Shown piece after piece: positions 26,341 to 35,601 of a stretch of DNA of 64,000 nt; positions within the stretch are counted from its first letter, which is position 1; every line of letters begins with the position of its first letter. The stretch spans positions 1,208,001-1,272,000 of the forward strand of contig CP076355.1 of the NCBI GenBank assembly GCA_018798825.1, given 5' to 3'. The notes under the pieces were generated by a model that made no database searches, was not told where the DNA came from, and was given only the letters and a program-made list of their open reading frames with translations. The translations under genes and the position numbers were made by a program. Source of the DNA: Ochrobactrum sp. BTU1. GTDB taxonomy: Bacteria; Pseudomonadota; Alphaproteobacteria; Rhizobiales; Rhizobiaceae.

Positions 26341-26841
26341 ATGTGTTTCAAGTTTAGTCCGCTCTTTGCTTCTCTGGCGGTTGTTGCTTTTTCTCCGCCA
26401 GCCGTTTTTGCTCAGACCCCTTCTGCGCAATTCACGGTTCAGATAACAATTGCTGGCGCCTGCCAGATCAACTCAGCAACCAATATGGATTTTGGCTCTC
26501 ACGGGGTGCTCACAACCAACACCGACGCGACCAGCCTTCTCACGGTTCAATGCACCAATACCACCCCTTTTAACCTTGCGCTGAGTGCTGGTAGTGGAGG
26601 CTCTGGCGCGACAGTTATTAATCGCCTCATGACAGGCACAGGTGGCGCAACAGTCACTTACTCTCTTTATCAGACAGCTGCGAGAGACACAGTGTGGGGG
26701 ACAACAGTGGGGACCAATACCCTTGCGGGAACGGGTACCGGCGCGCCGCAACAATTTACTGTCTATGGCCGCGTCCCTCCTCAGAACACCCCTGCACCGG
26801 GTGCCTATACCGATACGGTGACGGCAACCATCTCGTACTGA
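26341..26841 (+). CDS. Spore coat U (SCPU) domain pilin, Csu-type major subunit
   Basis: A 166-aa exported protein with signal peptide PAVFAQ and a single SCPU domain. The two cysteines (ACQINS; VQCTN) should form the conserved disulfide, and VYGRVPPQ...PAPGAYTDTVTATISY is the hallmark C-terminal edge strand used for chaperone and donor-strand exchange. By family it is the main structural subunit of a chaperone-usher (sigma clade, Csu-like) pilus used in surface attachment and biofilm formation. AGGAGG lies 4 nt before ATG 26341. First gene of a four-gene operon. Confidence 0.9.
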   Translation: MCFKFSPLFASLAVVAFSPPAVFAQTPSAQFTVQITIAGACQINSATNMDFGSHGVLTTNTDATSLLTVQCTNTTPFNLALSAGSGGSGATVINRLMTGTGGATVTYSLYQTAARDTVWGTTVGTNTLAGTGTGAPQQFTVYGRVPPQNTPAPGAYTDTVTATISY

Positions 26842-26859
26842 GCATAAAGGAAGAATATC

Positions 26860-27585
26860 ATGCGTAGTCTAGTGTTAGCGGCGGCATTATTTGCCGGTCT
26901 GCACGTAACTCCTGCACTTTCGCAAAGTGTCTCGTTGCGGGTCTCTCCAGTGCTTGTCGATCTTAGCGCGCCAACCGCAGCCTCAAGCGTTCGTATATCA
27001 AATGATGCGAAACGCCCAATCAGCGTGCAGGTCAGGATTTTTAAATGGAGCCAGAACAACGGCGTTGACACCTACACCCCAGCCACCGATGTCGCAGTAA
27101 GCCCACCAATTTCGCAGCTAAAGCCTGGCGCAGAGAATATGGTCCGGGTGGTGCGTACGTCCAAACGCCCGGTAAAAGCTGAAGAGAGCTACCGACTGAT
27201 TGTTGACGAACTACCAAGTTCTGCCAGAAAGAAATCTGGTACCGTCACCTTTGTAGTCCGGCATTCCATTCCAGTCTTCTTCTCTCCGGCGGAAAATGCA
27301 GGTGCTGAAGTTGCATGGAGCGCGCAGCCAAAATCTGGCGGCTATCAGGTCACTGCACGCAATACCGGCGACAAAAGGATGCGCATTTCTGATCTCGCAG
27401 TAAAAAGCAAAGGTGGCGCCTCGGTCGCACAGCAAAAAGGGCTCGTCGGATATGTCCTTGGGAATTCTAGCGCTTCCTGGTTTATTCGCGGAACCGGAGG
27501 TAGTCGAGGTGGTGGCTCGCTGATGATCTCAGCACAAAGCGAAGCTGGCCCCATAAATGTCCAAGCGAACAACAGGGGCGGTTGA
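26860..27585 (+). CDS. Pilus assembly chaperone (PapD/CsuC-like)
   Basis: A 241-aa periplasmic chaperone with signal peptide HVTPALSQ and two Ig-like domains. The first domain starts with SLRVSPVLVDLSAP and contains SVQVRIFKWSQ; the conserved VRVVRTSKRP subunit-binding strand region lies near residues 94-104, and EESYRLIVDELP follows. It would cap SCPU subunits in the periplasm and deliver them to the usher. It overlaps the usher gene by 29 nt, which suggests translational coupling. Confidence 0.9.
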   Translation: MRSLVLAAALFAGLHVTPALSQSVSLRVSPVLVDLSAPTAASSVRISNDAKRPISVQVRIFKWSQNNGVDTYTPATDVAVSPPISQLKPGAENMVRVVRTSKRPVKAEESYRLIVDELPSSARKKSGTVTFVVRHSIPVFFSPAENAGAEVAWSAQPKSGGYQVTARNTGDKRMRISDLAVKSKGGASVAQQKGLVGYVLGNSSASWFIRGTGGSRGGGSLMISAQSEAGPINVQANNRGG

Positions 27586-29998
27586 CCTCGCTGTCTTGAC
27601 GATTGCTTGTCTGTCAATTTTCTCGGACTTTCCGAAGGCTGCGGCTCAAGATTTGCCACCCCCGTTGGCGGAACTCAAACACTCCGACATCGAATTTTTC
27701 GAGCTGCAACTTGAAGTCTTCGTGAATGGCTCCTCTACTGAGTTGATTGCGTCCTTTCGTCAAACACCCGACGGGCTCCTCTTGATCGAGCCAGAGCAAC
27801 TGAAAAATGTTGGCATAAAACCTGCAAAGGAAGCAACCACGGAAGATGGCTGGGTCGATATAGGTCGGCTACCGGGCGTAGTGGCAATTTACGACGAAGA
27901 AAAACAAACCGTAAATTTTAATGCTACGGAAGCAAGCCGCGCGGCGCGCGTCATCGATGCACAGCCCGACGACATACCGCTCACGCAGGAGGAGGAAAAG
28001 CCCGTCATCACCAGCAACATGGGAGGTTTGGTCAACTACACCGTTTATGGCTCGACCGGTGGCCCGAAATGGGACGACCTCACGTCATTCCAAGGCGTTT
28101 CGAGCCTGCTCGAAGGTCGAATATTTGGACGGTATGGCGTTGTCACTTCCTCGCAAATTCTAAGTTCGTCCGACGCCGACAAATTCGGGACCACGCGGCT
28201 CGATACGCGCTGGTCCTATTCCGATCCAGATCACCTGATGACATATAATGCGGGCGACATCATCTCTGGCGGCCTTTCTTGGACCCGTCCCACACGTCTG
28301 GGCGGCATACAAATCCGCCGCAACTTCAACCTCCGCCCAGATCTGGTAACAATGCCCCTGCCTGAGCTTTCAGGATCCGCCGCCGTTCCCTCCACCGTCG
28401 ATATCTACGTCGACAATGCCCAACGCGCCTCGCGCTCGGTGCCCTCGGGTCCATTCTCAATCACCAATTTACCGATTGTAACAGGATCAGGGACAGCGCG
28501 GTTGGTTGTTCGTGACGCGTTGGGTCGCGAAACAGTCTCCGAAACGCCATTCTACGCATCATCCGATCTTCTATCAAAAGGACTGGCAGATTTCTCAGCC
28601 GAGATAGGATTTGCGCGGCGCTATTATGGAGTGGAGTCAAATAATTATGATGAAAGGCCTATTGGTTCGGCGACACTGCGCTATGGACTAACCAATCAAC
28701 TCACCCTTGAAGCCCATGTCGAAGGGGCCGAAAATTTTTATAACGGCGGCGCTGGTAGCGTCTTCAATATCGGCACTTTCGGCATTGGCTCCATTGCAGC
28801 GTCGGCAAGCCAGTTCGGTGGAGAGCGAGGATATCAGGTCGCGGCCAGCCTTGAGGCTGAACTTTGGGGCATCAAGTTTTTCGGCAGAACACAGCGGACC
28901 TTTGGCGATTACAACGATATTGCGTCCGTTACTGCCGATGTCGCAAAATACGGACTTCCTTCAACCATCTATAGTGCAAGACCTCCACGCTCACTTGACC
29001 AAGCGTCAATATCTCTGCCGCCCCAGTTTGAAAACCTGAACCTCAATTTTTCCTATGCACAGCTTGAAACAGCAGACTTCGACAGATCACGTATCCTCAG
29101 CATGACTGCTACAAAGGGGATCGGACAGAATGGGAACGCGTTCCTCTCAGCCTTCACCGATCTTGAACGCAAAGGTTCCTTTGGCGTTTTTGCCGGTCTT
29201 TCGTGGATGCTGGATGGTAACATCACCGCGTCGAGCGGTATATCCTCTGACGATAAGGGCACCAGCTTCACAGCCGAACTGATGAAGTCTGAGCAGCCAG
29301 TTGTCGGAAGCAGCGGTTGGCGCGTACGCGGTTCTTACGGTCAGAACGACATTGTTGCAGCCAGTGGAAGCTATCGGAGTTCCATAGGGCGCGCTGAAGC
29401 AGGCGTTGAAAAGTTCAATGACAACATCCGTGGCAATGCACAGTTTGAAGGCTCGATTATAGCAGCCGGTGGCGGTGTTTTCTTGTCTAATCGCGTAGAT
29501 GATGCCTTCAGCGTTGTTGATGTTGGCGCGCCAGATGTCGAGGTCTTTTACGAAAATCGTCCCATTGGAAAGACCGACAAGCGCGGAAAGTTCCTTGTTA
29601 CCGACCTTCGCTCCTATGAAGCCAACGCCATCTCTATCGATCCTTCGAACCTGCCACTCGATGCCAGCGTGGAAACAACCCGCCAGATCGTCCGGCCGAG
29701 CGACCGTAGCGGGGCTGTCGTTGATTTCAACGTTTCCGCCCAGAACAATCCGGTCCTTGTGACCATTCGTGACGAAGCAGGCGAATATGTTGAAACAGGC
29801 GCTTCGGTGAAGCTCAACGGCGTTGGCGACGCAATCGTCGGTTACGAGGGACAAGTTTACATCGAAAATGCCGCCAGCTCCAATACACTCACCATACAAC
29901 AATCAAACGGTGAAAATTGCACCGTTACTTTCAATGCTCCCGCCAGTGCGAATAGTCGCACAACAATTCCTGATGCCGTCTGCCGGAAAGACCAATGA
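27557..29998 (+). CDS. Pilus outer-membrane usher (FimD/CsuD-like)
   Basis: An 813-aa outer-membrane usher. Following a signal peptide (about 1-32) is the N-terminal chaperone-binding domain (about 33-130), then the beta-barrel with its plug domain (STVDIYVDNAQRASRSVPSGPFSI around residues 278-302), and C-terminal domains (PDVEVFYENRPIGKTDKRGKFL; DEAGEYVETGASVKL) ending in a Cys pair (NCTVTF; VCRKDQ). It forms the secretion and assembly pore for the SCPU pilus. Length is typical for the Csu clade. The stop overlaps the next ATG (ATGA). Confidence 0.92.
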   Translation: MSKRTTGAVDLAVLTIACLSIFSDFPKAAAQDLPPPLAELKHSDIEFFELQLEVFVNGSSTELIASFRQTPDGLLLIEPEQLKNVGIKPAKEATTEDGWVDIGRLPGVVAIYDEEKQTVNFNATEASRAARVIDAQPDDIPLTQEEEKPVITSNMGGLVNYTVYGSTGGPKWDDLTSFQGVSSLLEGRIFGRYGVVTSSQILSSSDADKFGTTRLDTRWSYSDPDHLMTYNAGDIISGGLSWTRPTRLGGIQIRRNFNLRPDLVTMPLPELSGSAAVPSTVDIYVDNAQRASRSVPSGPFSITNLPIVTGSGTARLVVRDALGRETVSETPFYASSDLLSKGLADFSAEIGFARRYYGVESNNYDERPIGSATLRYGLTNQLTLEAHVEGAENFYNGGAGSVFNIGTFGIGSIAASASQFGGERGYQVAASLEAELWGIKFFGRTQRTFGDYNDIASVTADVAKYGLPSTIYSARPPRSLDQASISLPPQFENLNLNFSYAQLETADFDRSRILSMTATKGIGQNGNAFLSAFTDLERKGSFGVFAGLSWMLDGNITASSGISSDDKGTSFTAELMKSEQPVVGSSGWRVRGSYGQNDIVAASGSYRSSIGRAEAGVEKFNDNIRGNAQFEGSIIAAGGGVFLSNRVDDAFSVVDVGAPDVEVFYENRPIGKTDKRGKFLVTDLRSYEANAISIDPSNLPLDASVETTRQIVRPSDRSGAVVDFNVSAQNNPVLVTIRDEAGEYVETGASVKLNGVGDAIVGYEGQVYIENAASSNTLTIQQSNGENCTVTFNAPASANSRTTIPDAVCRKDQ

Positions 29999-30954
29999 AA
30001 AAACTTTTTCTGACGATCGTTGTCGTGATATTCCTGAGCCTCACAGGCATCAGCGTTGTGCTCGCGCAAACCTGCACAGCCAGCATCACCAACATGAATT
30101 TTGGCACCGTCAATCTTCAGGCAGGGGGTGCCGTGGATACCACTGCTACACTGAGTGTCACCTGCTCGAGTTCACTCAATCTCGCACTTCTGATGCGCCT
30201 ATGCCCCAATCTTGAAGCCGGCAGCGGTGGAAGCTCTGGGAGCACTAGGCTGATGGTAAGCGGTGCCAACACGTTGTCTTATCAGTTTTACCACGATGCA
30301 AATCGCACGCAGCCCTGGGGCTCTTCCACAAATACAACTTTGGGAACTGTGGAGCCAATTGACGTGATTGCCCCTATTTTAGGCTCAGGCACAGCGACCA
30401 GAACGATCTATGGTCGTGTTTTGGGAGCGCAGGCATCGAAGCTTGCCGGAACTTACCTATCAACTTTTGGCGCTGGTCAAGCGCGAGTTAACTATGTTCG
30501 CTATCTGCTTGGAGCACCCGACTGCGCTGCAGTCGTAGAAAACACCATCCAACCGACCTTCAGCGTGCAAGCCGTCATTAATCGTTCCTGTACAGTCGCA
30601 GCGACTGCGATCAATTTTGGTTCCCGAAGCAATTTGACTACCAATGTGGATGCCACTGGCACGCTAACCATTAACTGTACATCGGGACTGCCATACAGTG
30701 TCGCTTTGAGCGGCGGACTAAGCAACGCCCCACCAACCCAACGGCGCATGACTCTCGGTTCAAACGCAGTGATTTACGGCCTATATTCCAACAGCGCTCG
30801 CACAGTACCTTGGGGTAGTGCGGCAAACCAGATTGTTGCCCGTACAGGAACAGGCGCTACAGAAAGTGTGACCGTCTATGGTCGCGTCGCTCCTCAAACC
30901 ACACCGACTTCCGGCACTTACACAGACACCGTGATCGTTACGATCAACTATTAA
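29995..30954 (+). CDS. Two-domain SCPU pilus tip protein (CsuE-like)
   Basis: A 319-aa exported protein with signal peptide VVLAQ and two SCPU domains in tandem (about 22-170 and about 185-319). Each has the paired Cys pattern and a GRV...GTY motif (TIYGRVLGAQ; VYGRVAPQ), and the second ends in YTDTVIVTINY. In Csu-type pili the two-domain subunit forms the tip adhesin. It is translationally coupled to the usher by an ATGA overlap and is the last pilus gene before a strong hairpin. Confidence 0.9.
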   Translation: MKKLFLTIVVVIFLSLTGISVVLAQTCTASITNMNFGTVNLQAGGAVDTTATLSVTCSSSLNLALLMRLCPNLEAGSGGSSGSTRLMVSGANTLSYQFYHDANRTQPWGSSTNTTLGTVEPIDVIAPILGSGTATRTIYGRVLGAQASKLAGTYLSTFGAGQARVNYVRYLLGAPDCAAVVENTIQPTFSVQAVINRSCTVAATAINFGSRSNLTTNVDATGTLTINCTSGLPYSVALSGGLSNAPPTQRRMTLGSNAVIYGLYSNSARTVPWGSAANQIVARTGTGATESVTVYGRVAPQTTPTSGTYTDTVIVTINY

Positions 30955-30956
30955 AA

Positions 30957-30978
30957 GCCCGGCCATCACAGGCCGGGC
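30957..30978 (+). terminator. GC-rich hairpin at the end of the pilus operon
   Basis: GCCCGGCC (30957-30964) and GGCCGGGC (30971-30978) with an ATCACA loop begin 3 nt after the tip-protein stop. No T-tract follows, so it may be a weak or Rho-assisted terminator. Confidence 0.6.
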
Positions 30979-31011
30979 CAAGTTCACGACAGATGGAGAC
31001 AATTAATATTA

Positions 31012-31383
31012 TCAGTCGTCTTTATGTTCTGTGTGTTTGTGACCATCATGCTTGTGGCCTTCGTCGCCGTCATGGATCTTCCCGGATCCCCCAACCGCAA
31101 CAATGTTGAATGGCTTGCCATCAACCTTGATGTCTGCCGCCTTTTCGAGTGAAACAGCATTCACAAATGCGGTTTGCTCCGAAGGGGATAGCTCACAACA
31201 ACATTTTCTCCCGCAAAAGCAATGGTATGTTATATTATTACGCTTATATTTACAATCGCAAGGGGCAATGTGCAAGAATTCACAGTTGCGTCGAGGTTCA
31301 GGAGAAGCGTTAAGCATATACAGAGCGTCGAAATATAAAGGCACACGCAAATCCGTTGGATCATTCAATAAATTGTAGTGCAT
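31012..31383 (-). CDS. Small His-rich protein, possibly frameshifted at its start
   Basis: The C-terminal half of this 123-codon frame looks like a genuine protein (SPSEQTAFVNAVSLEKAAD, DGKPFNIVAVGGSGK) and ends in a His/Asp-rich tail (GHKHDGHKHTEHK) suited to metal binding. The upstream half is Cys-rich and unlike coding sequence. A good RBS plus ATG (GGGAGAAAATG, about 31210-31220 on the minus strand) sits just before the protein-like part, but in a different frame that stops after three codons. A one-base change would restore a protein of about 65-70 aa, so this may be a decayed or misread short gene. No family recognised. Confidence 0.4.
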   Translation of the reverse strand: MHYNLLNDPTDLRVPLYFDALYMLNASPEPRRNCEFLHIAPCDCKYKRNNITYHCFCGRKCCCELSPSEQTAFVNAVSLEKAADIKVDGKPFNIVAVGGSGKIHDGDEGHKHDGHKHTEHKDD

Positions 31384-31494
31384 CCGGATCAGTGCCGGTT
31401 AAAATGCCCAGACTTTTAGGGCGGACTCGTTTCGCTTAAGTGCTCTGCTTCTGGCCCAACCTAGGGCCAATTCAGAAAAGCGTCGGAGACGAGG

Positions 31495-32415
31495 TTGGAC
31501 CGCATCGTTGAAGCCTATCAAGTATTTTCTGAACGCGATTGTGCGGATGAACCATCCTTGGATTGGTCATATTTCTGCGCTATGAGTCTGCTCAGACATC
31601 CCGTTAATGCAGCAATTTCAGAATACTTGGAATTTGTCGGCAATGCCTCCAATGCGGACCGGGCTTGGATGATAGAATATGGGCAGGACCTGCTTCGATT
31701 CCGCAATACACATGAATGGTGTCGAGGGAACACGACATCATTTCTTGAGGAATTGCAGGAGGCCCCCACAACTCTTATTGGATGGCTGCATCGGCATCTG
31801 GTCGCTGGAAAGGCGGTAGCCGTCAACAACGTCCAGGGTCTGCCGCGTGTGGCTCGCGCGATTCAGGTTGAGTTCACGCGTCAGGGTAACAAGAGCATAT
31901 TGAGCATTCCGATTTTCTATCAGAGTCGATTGCGGGGCATCATCGGATTTGACACGACACGCGCATGTCATCAATGGTCCGGCGGCGAAATCAAAGCAAT
32001 GTTTCAATGCGCCAACCTGATTGCTCAGGCAAAATATGGCACAATGGATAACCAGTTTGAAAAGCTTCCCGCAGAAGAATCAGAGCCGTTGGTCTATTTG
32101 CGAAAACGCGGCGTTGTACGCGGAGTAGAGCCTGAAACTATCGTCGGCGTCCGTTCTGCTGGCAATTATAGCGAGATTTGGCTCAATGATGGTTCAATGC
32201 TGCTCGATGCACGCCCGCTCGGCATTTGGTTGAGCATTTTACCGGAAAGCCATTTCTTTCGTGTTCATCGGACAGCTTTCGTCAACGCACTTCACGTTTC
32301 CCACGTCGATCGGAGCAGGCCGGACAAATGGTTGATCAAAATGCGCTCCATCCAGCAATCATGGCCGGTGTCTCGCATTTATCGCAAACCCTTGCGCGAA
32401 AGACTTGGTATCTGA
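31495..32415 (+). CDS. GAF-LytTR DNA-binding regulator
   Basis: A 306-aa protein. Residues about 20-185 resemble a GAF-type sensor domain (IPIFYQSRLRGIIGFD). Residues about 205-300 are a LytTR DNA-binding domain: EPETIVGVRSAGNYSEIW, a regulatory-ligand-like LLDARPLG, then FFRVHRTAFVNALHVSHV, which matches the family's FxRxHRSxxVN core. It lacks a receiver domain, so it would be controlled by a small ligand rather than a sensor kinase. The TTG start at 31495 has GGAG about 6-7 nt upstream. Being next to the pilus operon it may control adhesion, but this is only positional inference. Confidence 0.75.
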   Translation: MDRIVEAYQVFSERDCADEPSLDWSYFCAMSLLRHPVNAAISEYLEFVGNASNADRAWMIEYGQDLLRFRNTHEWCRGNTTSFLEELQEAPTTLIGWLHRHLVAGKAVAVNNVQGLPRVARAIQVEFTRQGNKSILSIPIFYQSRLRGIIGFDTTRACHQWSGGEIKAMFQCANLIAQAKYGTMDNQFEKLPAEESEPLVYLRKRGVVRGVEPETIVGVRSAGNYSEIWLNDGSMLLDARPLGIWLSILPESHFFRVHRTAFVNALHVSHVDRSRPDKWLIKMRSIQQSWPVSRIYRKPLRERLGI

Positions 32416-32540
32416 AATGCTGATCTTGCGTGGGCAGCATCGATTTCGTTGAGAGCGATGATCTCTTTGCGCATGGCTCAAAGCGCAATCCTCAAGCGTT
32501 TCCCGACCAGAACCGAGTAAAACCCCTCTGGAAGCAATGA

Positions 32541-32560
32541 CGTCGACATCCAAGTCGACG
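32541..32560. repeat. Short inverted repeat downstream of the LytTR gene
   Basis: CGTCGAC (32541-32547) and GTCGACG (32554-32560) flank ATCCAA in the gap between the convergent LytTR and aminotransferase genes. The position suits a transcription end but no T-tract is present. Confidence 0.3.
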
Positions 32561-32583
32561 CCCTGATATATTTTATGCCGATA

Positions 32584-33957
32584 TTACGCAAAAACAGTTG
32601 TGATCGCCTTTATGGTCGCATCGACTATTTTGTCAGCCTCTTCCCGCGTGAGACATAATGGTGGTGCAAAGCCCAGAATGTCACCTTCAGGCATTGCACG
32701 GGCGATCACGCCATTGGCGAGGAGTGCGGCTGAAACCTGTGCACCAATTTTTAAAGACGGATCGAAGAATTTCCGATCGTCTCGATCATCGACAAACTCA
32801 ATTGCCGCCATCAAACCTTCACCACGAACATCCCCTACATGCCGGTGTCCGCCAATTGCGTCTTCCAGCGCTTCACGGAGATATCTGCCCGTCGAGCCCG
32901 CATTTTCAACAAGATCGAGCTCATCAATCAATTTTAGATTGGCAACGCCTGCGGCAGAACAAATTGGATGCGCAGAGTAGGTCCAACCATGACCAATTGG
33001 CCCCATCTGGTCCGATCCTTGAACGAGCACTTGCCACATACGCTCGGAAACAATCGAGCCCGATAGAGGGGCATAAGCGGAGGTGAGACCTTTGGCGATT
33101 GTGATCAGGTCCGGTTTCATACCATAGTGTTCAGATCCGAACATGCTGCCAAGACGGCCAAAACCTGTGACCACTTCATCAGCAACGAGCATGATATCAT
33201 AACGGTCCAAAACCGCTTGTATCTTCTGCCAGTATCCGGTTGGCGGCGGCACGATACCGCCGGTTCCCAACACTGGCTCACCGATGAAAGCTGCAATGGT
33301 ATCAGCACCTTCAGAAAGGATCATCTCTTCAAGCTTGTCGGCACAATATTGCGAGAATTGTTCTTCACTCATTGAGCGGTCTGCGCGGCGAAAATAATAT
33401 GGCGACTCGGTGTGCAGAACCGGGGCACGCGGCAGATCAAATGCATTATGAAAAGTAGCAAGACCGGTCATGCTTCCTGTCATCACGCCCGAACCGTGAT
33501 AGCCGCGCCAACGCGAAATGATCTTCTTCTTTTCCGGACGACCAAGGATATTGTTGTAATACCAGATGAGCTTCATGTTTGTCTCATTGGCGTCTGAGCC
33601 TGAGAGACCGAAGTAAACGCGGCTCATATGTTGAGGAGCTCGGTCGATGATCATCTTAGCCAGCGCGATCGAAACCTCAGTGCCATGTCCGACATATGCA
33701 TGATAATAGGCAAGATTTCGCGCCTGTTCTGCAATCGCATCCGCGATTTCCGTACGACCATAACCAACATTGACGCAGTAAAGACCAGCAAAGGCATCCA
33801 GACTCTTGCGGCCGCTGATATCCTCAATGTAAACGCCCTCGCCACCCTTCAATACGCGCGTCGGCGTTTCCCCACGTGCATGCATCCCCATATGCGTAGA
33901 GGGATGAAAAAAGTGATCGCGATCCCAAGCGGTGAGTTCATTGCTGGTATTCAACAT
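32584..33957 (-). CDS. doeD: Diaminobutyrate transaminase of ectoine degradation
   Basis: A 457-aa class III aminotransferase with the PLP lysine in TIAKGLTS, the ADEVVTGFGR motif and YYHAYVGHG near the N-terminus. By itself it could be an omega-amino acid:pyruvate transaminase (SpuC-like). Its place in an ectoine island, 30 bp behind an aldehyde dehydrogenase and an Lrp regulator, identifies it as the DoeD/Atf transaminase, converting L-2,4-diaminobutyrate to aspartate semialdehyde. GGAAGGA precedes ATG 33957. It ends 168 bp from the convergent LytTR gene. Confidence 0.85.
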   Translation of the reverse strand: MLNTSNELTAWDRDHFFHPSTHMGMHARGETPTRVLKGGEGVYIEDISGRKSLDAFAGLYCVNVGYGRTEIADAIAEQARNLAYYHAYVGHGTEVSIALAKMIIDRAPQHMSRVYFGLSGSDANETNMKLIWYYNNILGRPEKKKIISRWRGYHGSGVMTGSMTGLATFHNAFDLPRAPVLHTESPYYFRRADRSMSEEQFSQYCADKLEEMILSEGADTIAAFIGEPVLGTGGIVPPPTGYWQKIQAVLDRYDIMLVADEVVTGFGRLGSMFGSEHYGMKPDLITIAKGLTSAYAPLSGSIVSERMWQVLVQGSDQMGPIGHGWTYSAHPICSAAGVANLKLIDELDLVENAGSTGRYLREALEDAIGGHRHVGDVRGEGLMAAIEFVDDRDDRKFFDPSLKIGAQVSAALLANGVIARAMPEGDILGFAPPLCLTREEADKIVDATIKAITTVFA

Positions 33958-33987
33958 GGGTGTATTTCCTTCCTTGTCGCAACGCTT

Positions 33988-35484
33988 TCACGCAGCGGTA
34001 TCGATGCAAAGATATTTGAGCTCGGTGAATGCTTCTATGCCCTGATGAGAACCTTCACGGCCCAACCCGGATTGCTTCCAACCACCAAACGGTATCGGCG
34101 CTCCGGTAATTTTTGCGCGGTTGATCGCGACCATTCCAAATTCCAACGCGCGTCCCATCCGCAGCTGTCGCGCACCATTGGCTGTCACTACATAGGCGAC
34201 CAAACCGTACTGTGTCGCATTTGCGCGTAAGATCACCTCGTCTTCGTCATCAAATGCAGAAATCGCTGCGACTGGGCCAAATGTTTCTTCACCCATGATC
34301 GCAGCTTCATCGGGTACATTGCTGAGCAGTGTCGGTTCAAAGAAAAGAGTGTGCTCACCAATGCGTTTACCTCCCACTTCAATCCTTGCGCCACGCTTCA
34401 CAGCGTCGCGAACATGCTCTTCAATCTTATCGATTGCGCGGCTATGCATCATCGGTCCGATTTCGATATCCGCATCAAGACCGTTTCCAATTTTAAGTTT
34501 GCTTATCCGCTCTGCGAACGCTTGACTGAAAGCCGGAAGAATAGCGCGCTGAACGAAAATACGGTTTGCCGCCAAACAATCTTGTCCTGAGGTCGCAAAC
34601 TTTGCAGCCATAGCCACATCGACCGCGCGGCTAACATCAGCATCATCGAAAATGATCAAGGGTGCGTGGCCTCCGAGCTCCATAACCAAGCGCTTGACGC
34701 TCGAGGCGCACTTCGCGGCAATCAATTTGCCTATTTCCGTAGATCCGGTGAAGCTTATAGCCTTCACACGTTGATCGCGGCACATTGCATCCACAATTGG
34801 CGCTGCCTTGCCAGTCACCACATTAAAAACTCCGGCAGGCATCCCTGCTCGTTCTGCAAGCTCGGCTAATGCCAGCGCCGATAATGGTGTTTCGGACGAG
34901 GGATGCACGATAACAGCACAACCAGCCGCAATGGCTGCTGCAGCTTTGCGGGCAATCATCGCGTTAGGAAAATTCCAAGGTGTTATCAGTCCCACGACAC
35001 CCAATGCTTCACGGCGCACCAGCATTTCCGCATGCGATAAATGGCTCGCGATGGTCTCACCATTCAACCGTTTGCCTTCTTCAGCAAACCATTCAATAAA
35101 CGCAGCTCCATAGTCGATCTCACCACGCGATTCATCCAAAGGCTTTCCTTGTTCTAGCGTCATAAGCAAAGCAAGGTCTTCGCGGTGTGCCAAAACGAGC
35201 TCATACCACTGACGCAAGATCGCCGCCCGTTCCTGTGGCAGCTTGTTGCGCCAGTTTGGAAAGGCTTTTTGAGCTGCCTCTACTGCAACAAATACTTGAG
35301 CTTCACTTAAACTCGCCACCCGTGCAAGCTGCTTTCCTGTGGCAGGATCAGACACTGCGAAGCTTTCCGCCTTGTCGCCAGCAACCCAACGTCCGTTGAC
35401 ATAACCAAGCTCGCGAAAGAGATGTTTGTCCCCAAGCCTGCTGAGACTGTCATGTTTTATCGGGTCATCCAGAACGACATTCAT
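33988..35484 (-). CDS. doeC: Aspartate-/succinate-semialdehyde dehydrogenase
   Basis: A 498-aa GabD-like aldehyde dehydrogenase with ITPWNFPNAMIARK, FTGSTEIGK, catalytic Glu in VMELGGHAP and catalytic Cys in SGQDCLAANR. Sequence similarity alone would suggest succinate-semialdehyde dehydrogenase. In ectoine clusters the homologous Ssd/DoeC oxidises L-aspartate-beta-semialdehyde to aspartate, completing the pathway. GGAG lies 7 nt before ATG 35484. The gene lies between doeX and doeD, all on the minus strand. Confidence 0.85.
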   Translation of the reverse strand: MNVVLDDPIKHDSLSRLGDKHLFRELGYVNGRWVAGDKAESFAVSDPATGKQLARVASLSEAQVFVAVEAAQKAFPNWRNKLPQERAAILRQWYELVLAHREDLALLMTLEQGKPLDESRGEIDYGAAFIEWFAEEGKRLNGETIASHLSHAEMLVRREALGVVGLITPWNFPNAMIARKAAAAIAAGCAVIVHPSSETPLSALALAELAERAGMPAGVFNVVTGKAAPIVDAMCRDQRVKAISFTGSTEIGKLIAAKCASSVKRLVMELGGHAPLIIFDDADVSRAVDVAMAAKFATSGQDCLAANRIFVQRAILPAFSQAFAERISKLKIGNGLDADIEIGPMMHSRAIDKIEEHVRDAVKRGARIEVGGKRIGEHTLFFEPTLLSNVPDEAAIMGEETFGPVAAISAFDDEDEVILRANATQYGLVAYVVTANGARQLRMGRALEFGMVAINRAKITGAPIPFGGWKQSGLGREGSHQGIEAFTELKYLCIDTAA

Positions 35485-35601
35485 TTCGCTTCTCCCACTT
35501 CTGGAAGAAACATCGCATAGGTTGACGCGCCATTTGGACCAAAGGCGCAGCGCGCACCAGCAGTGTTGGTCTAAACTTCAGGGGCATACAGAACCTTTGG
35601 T

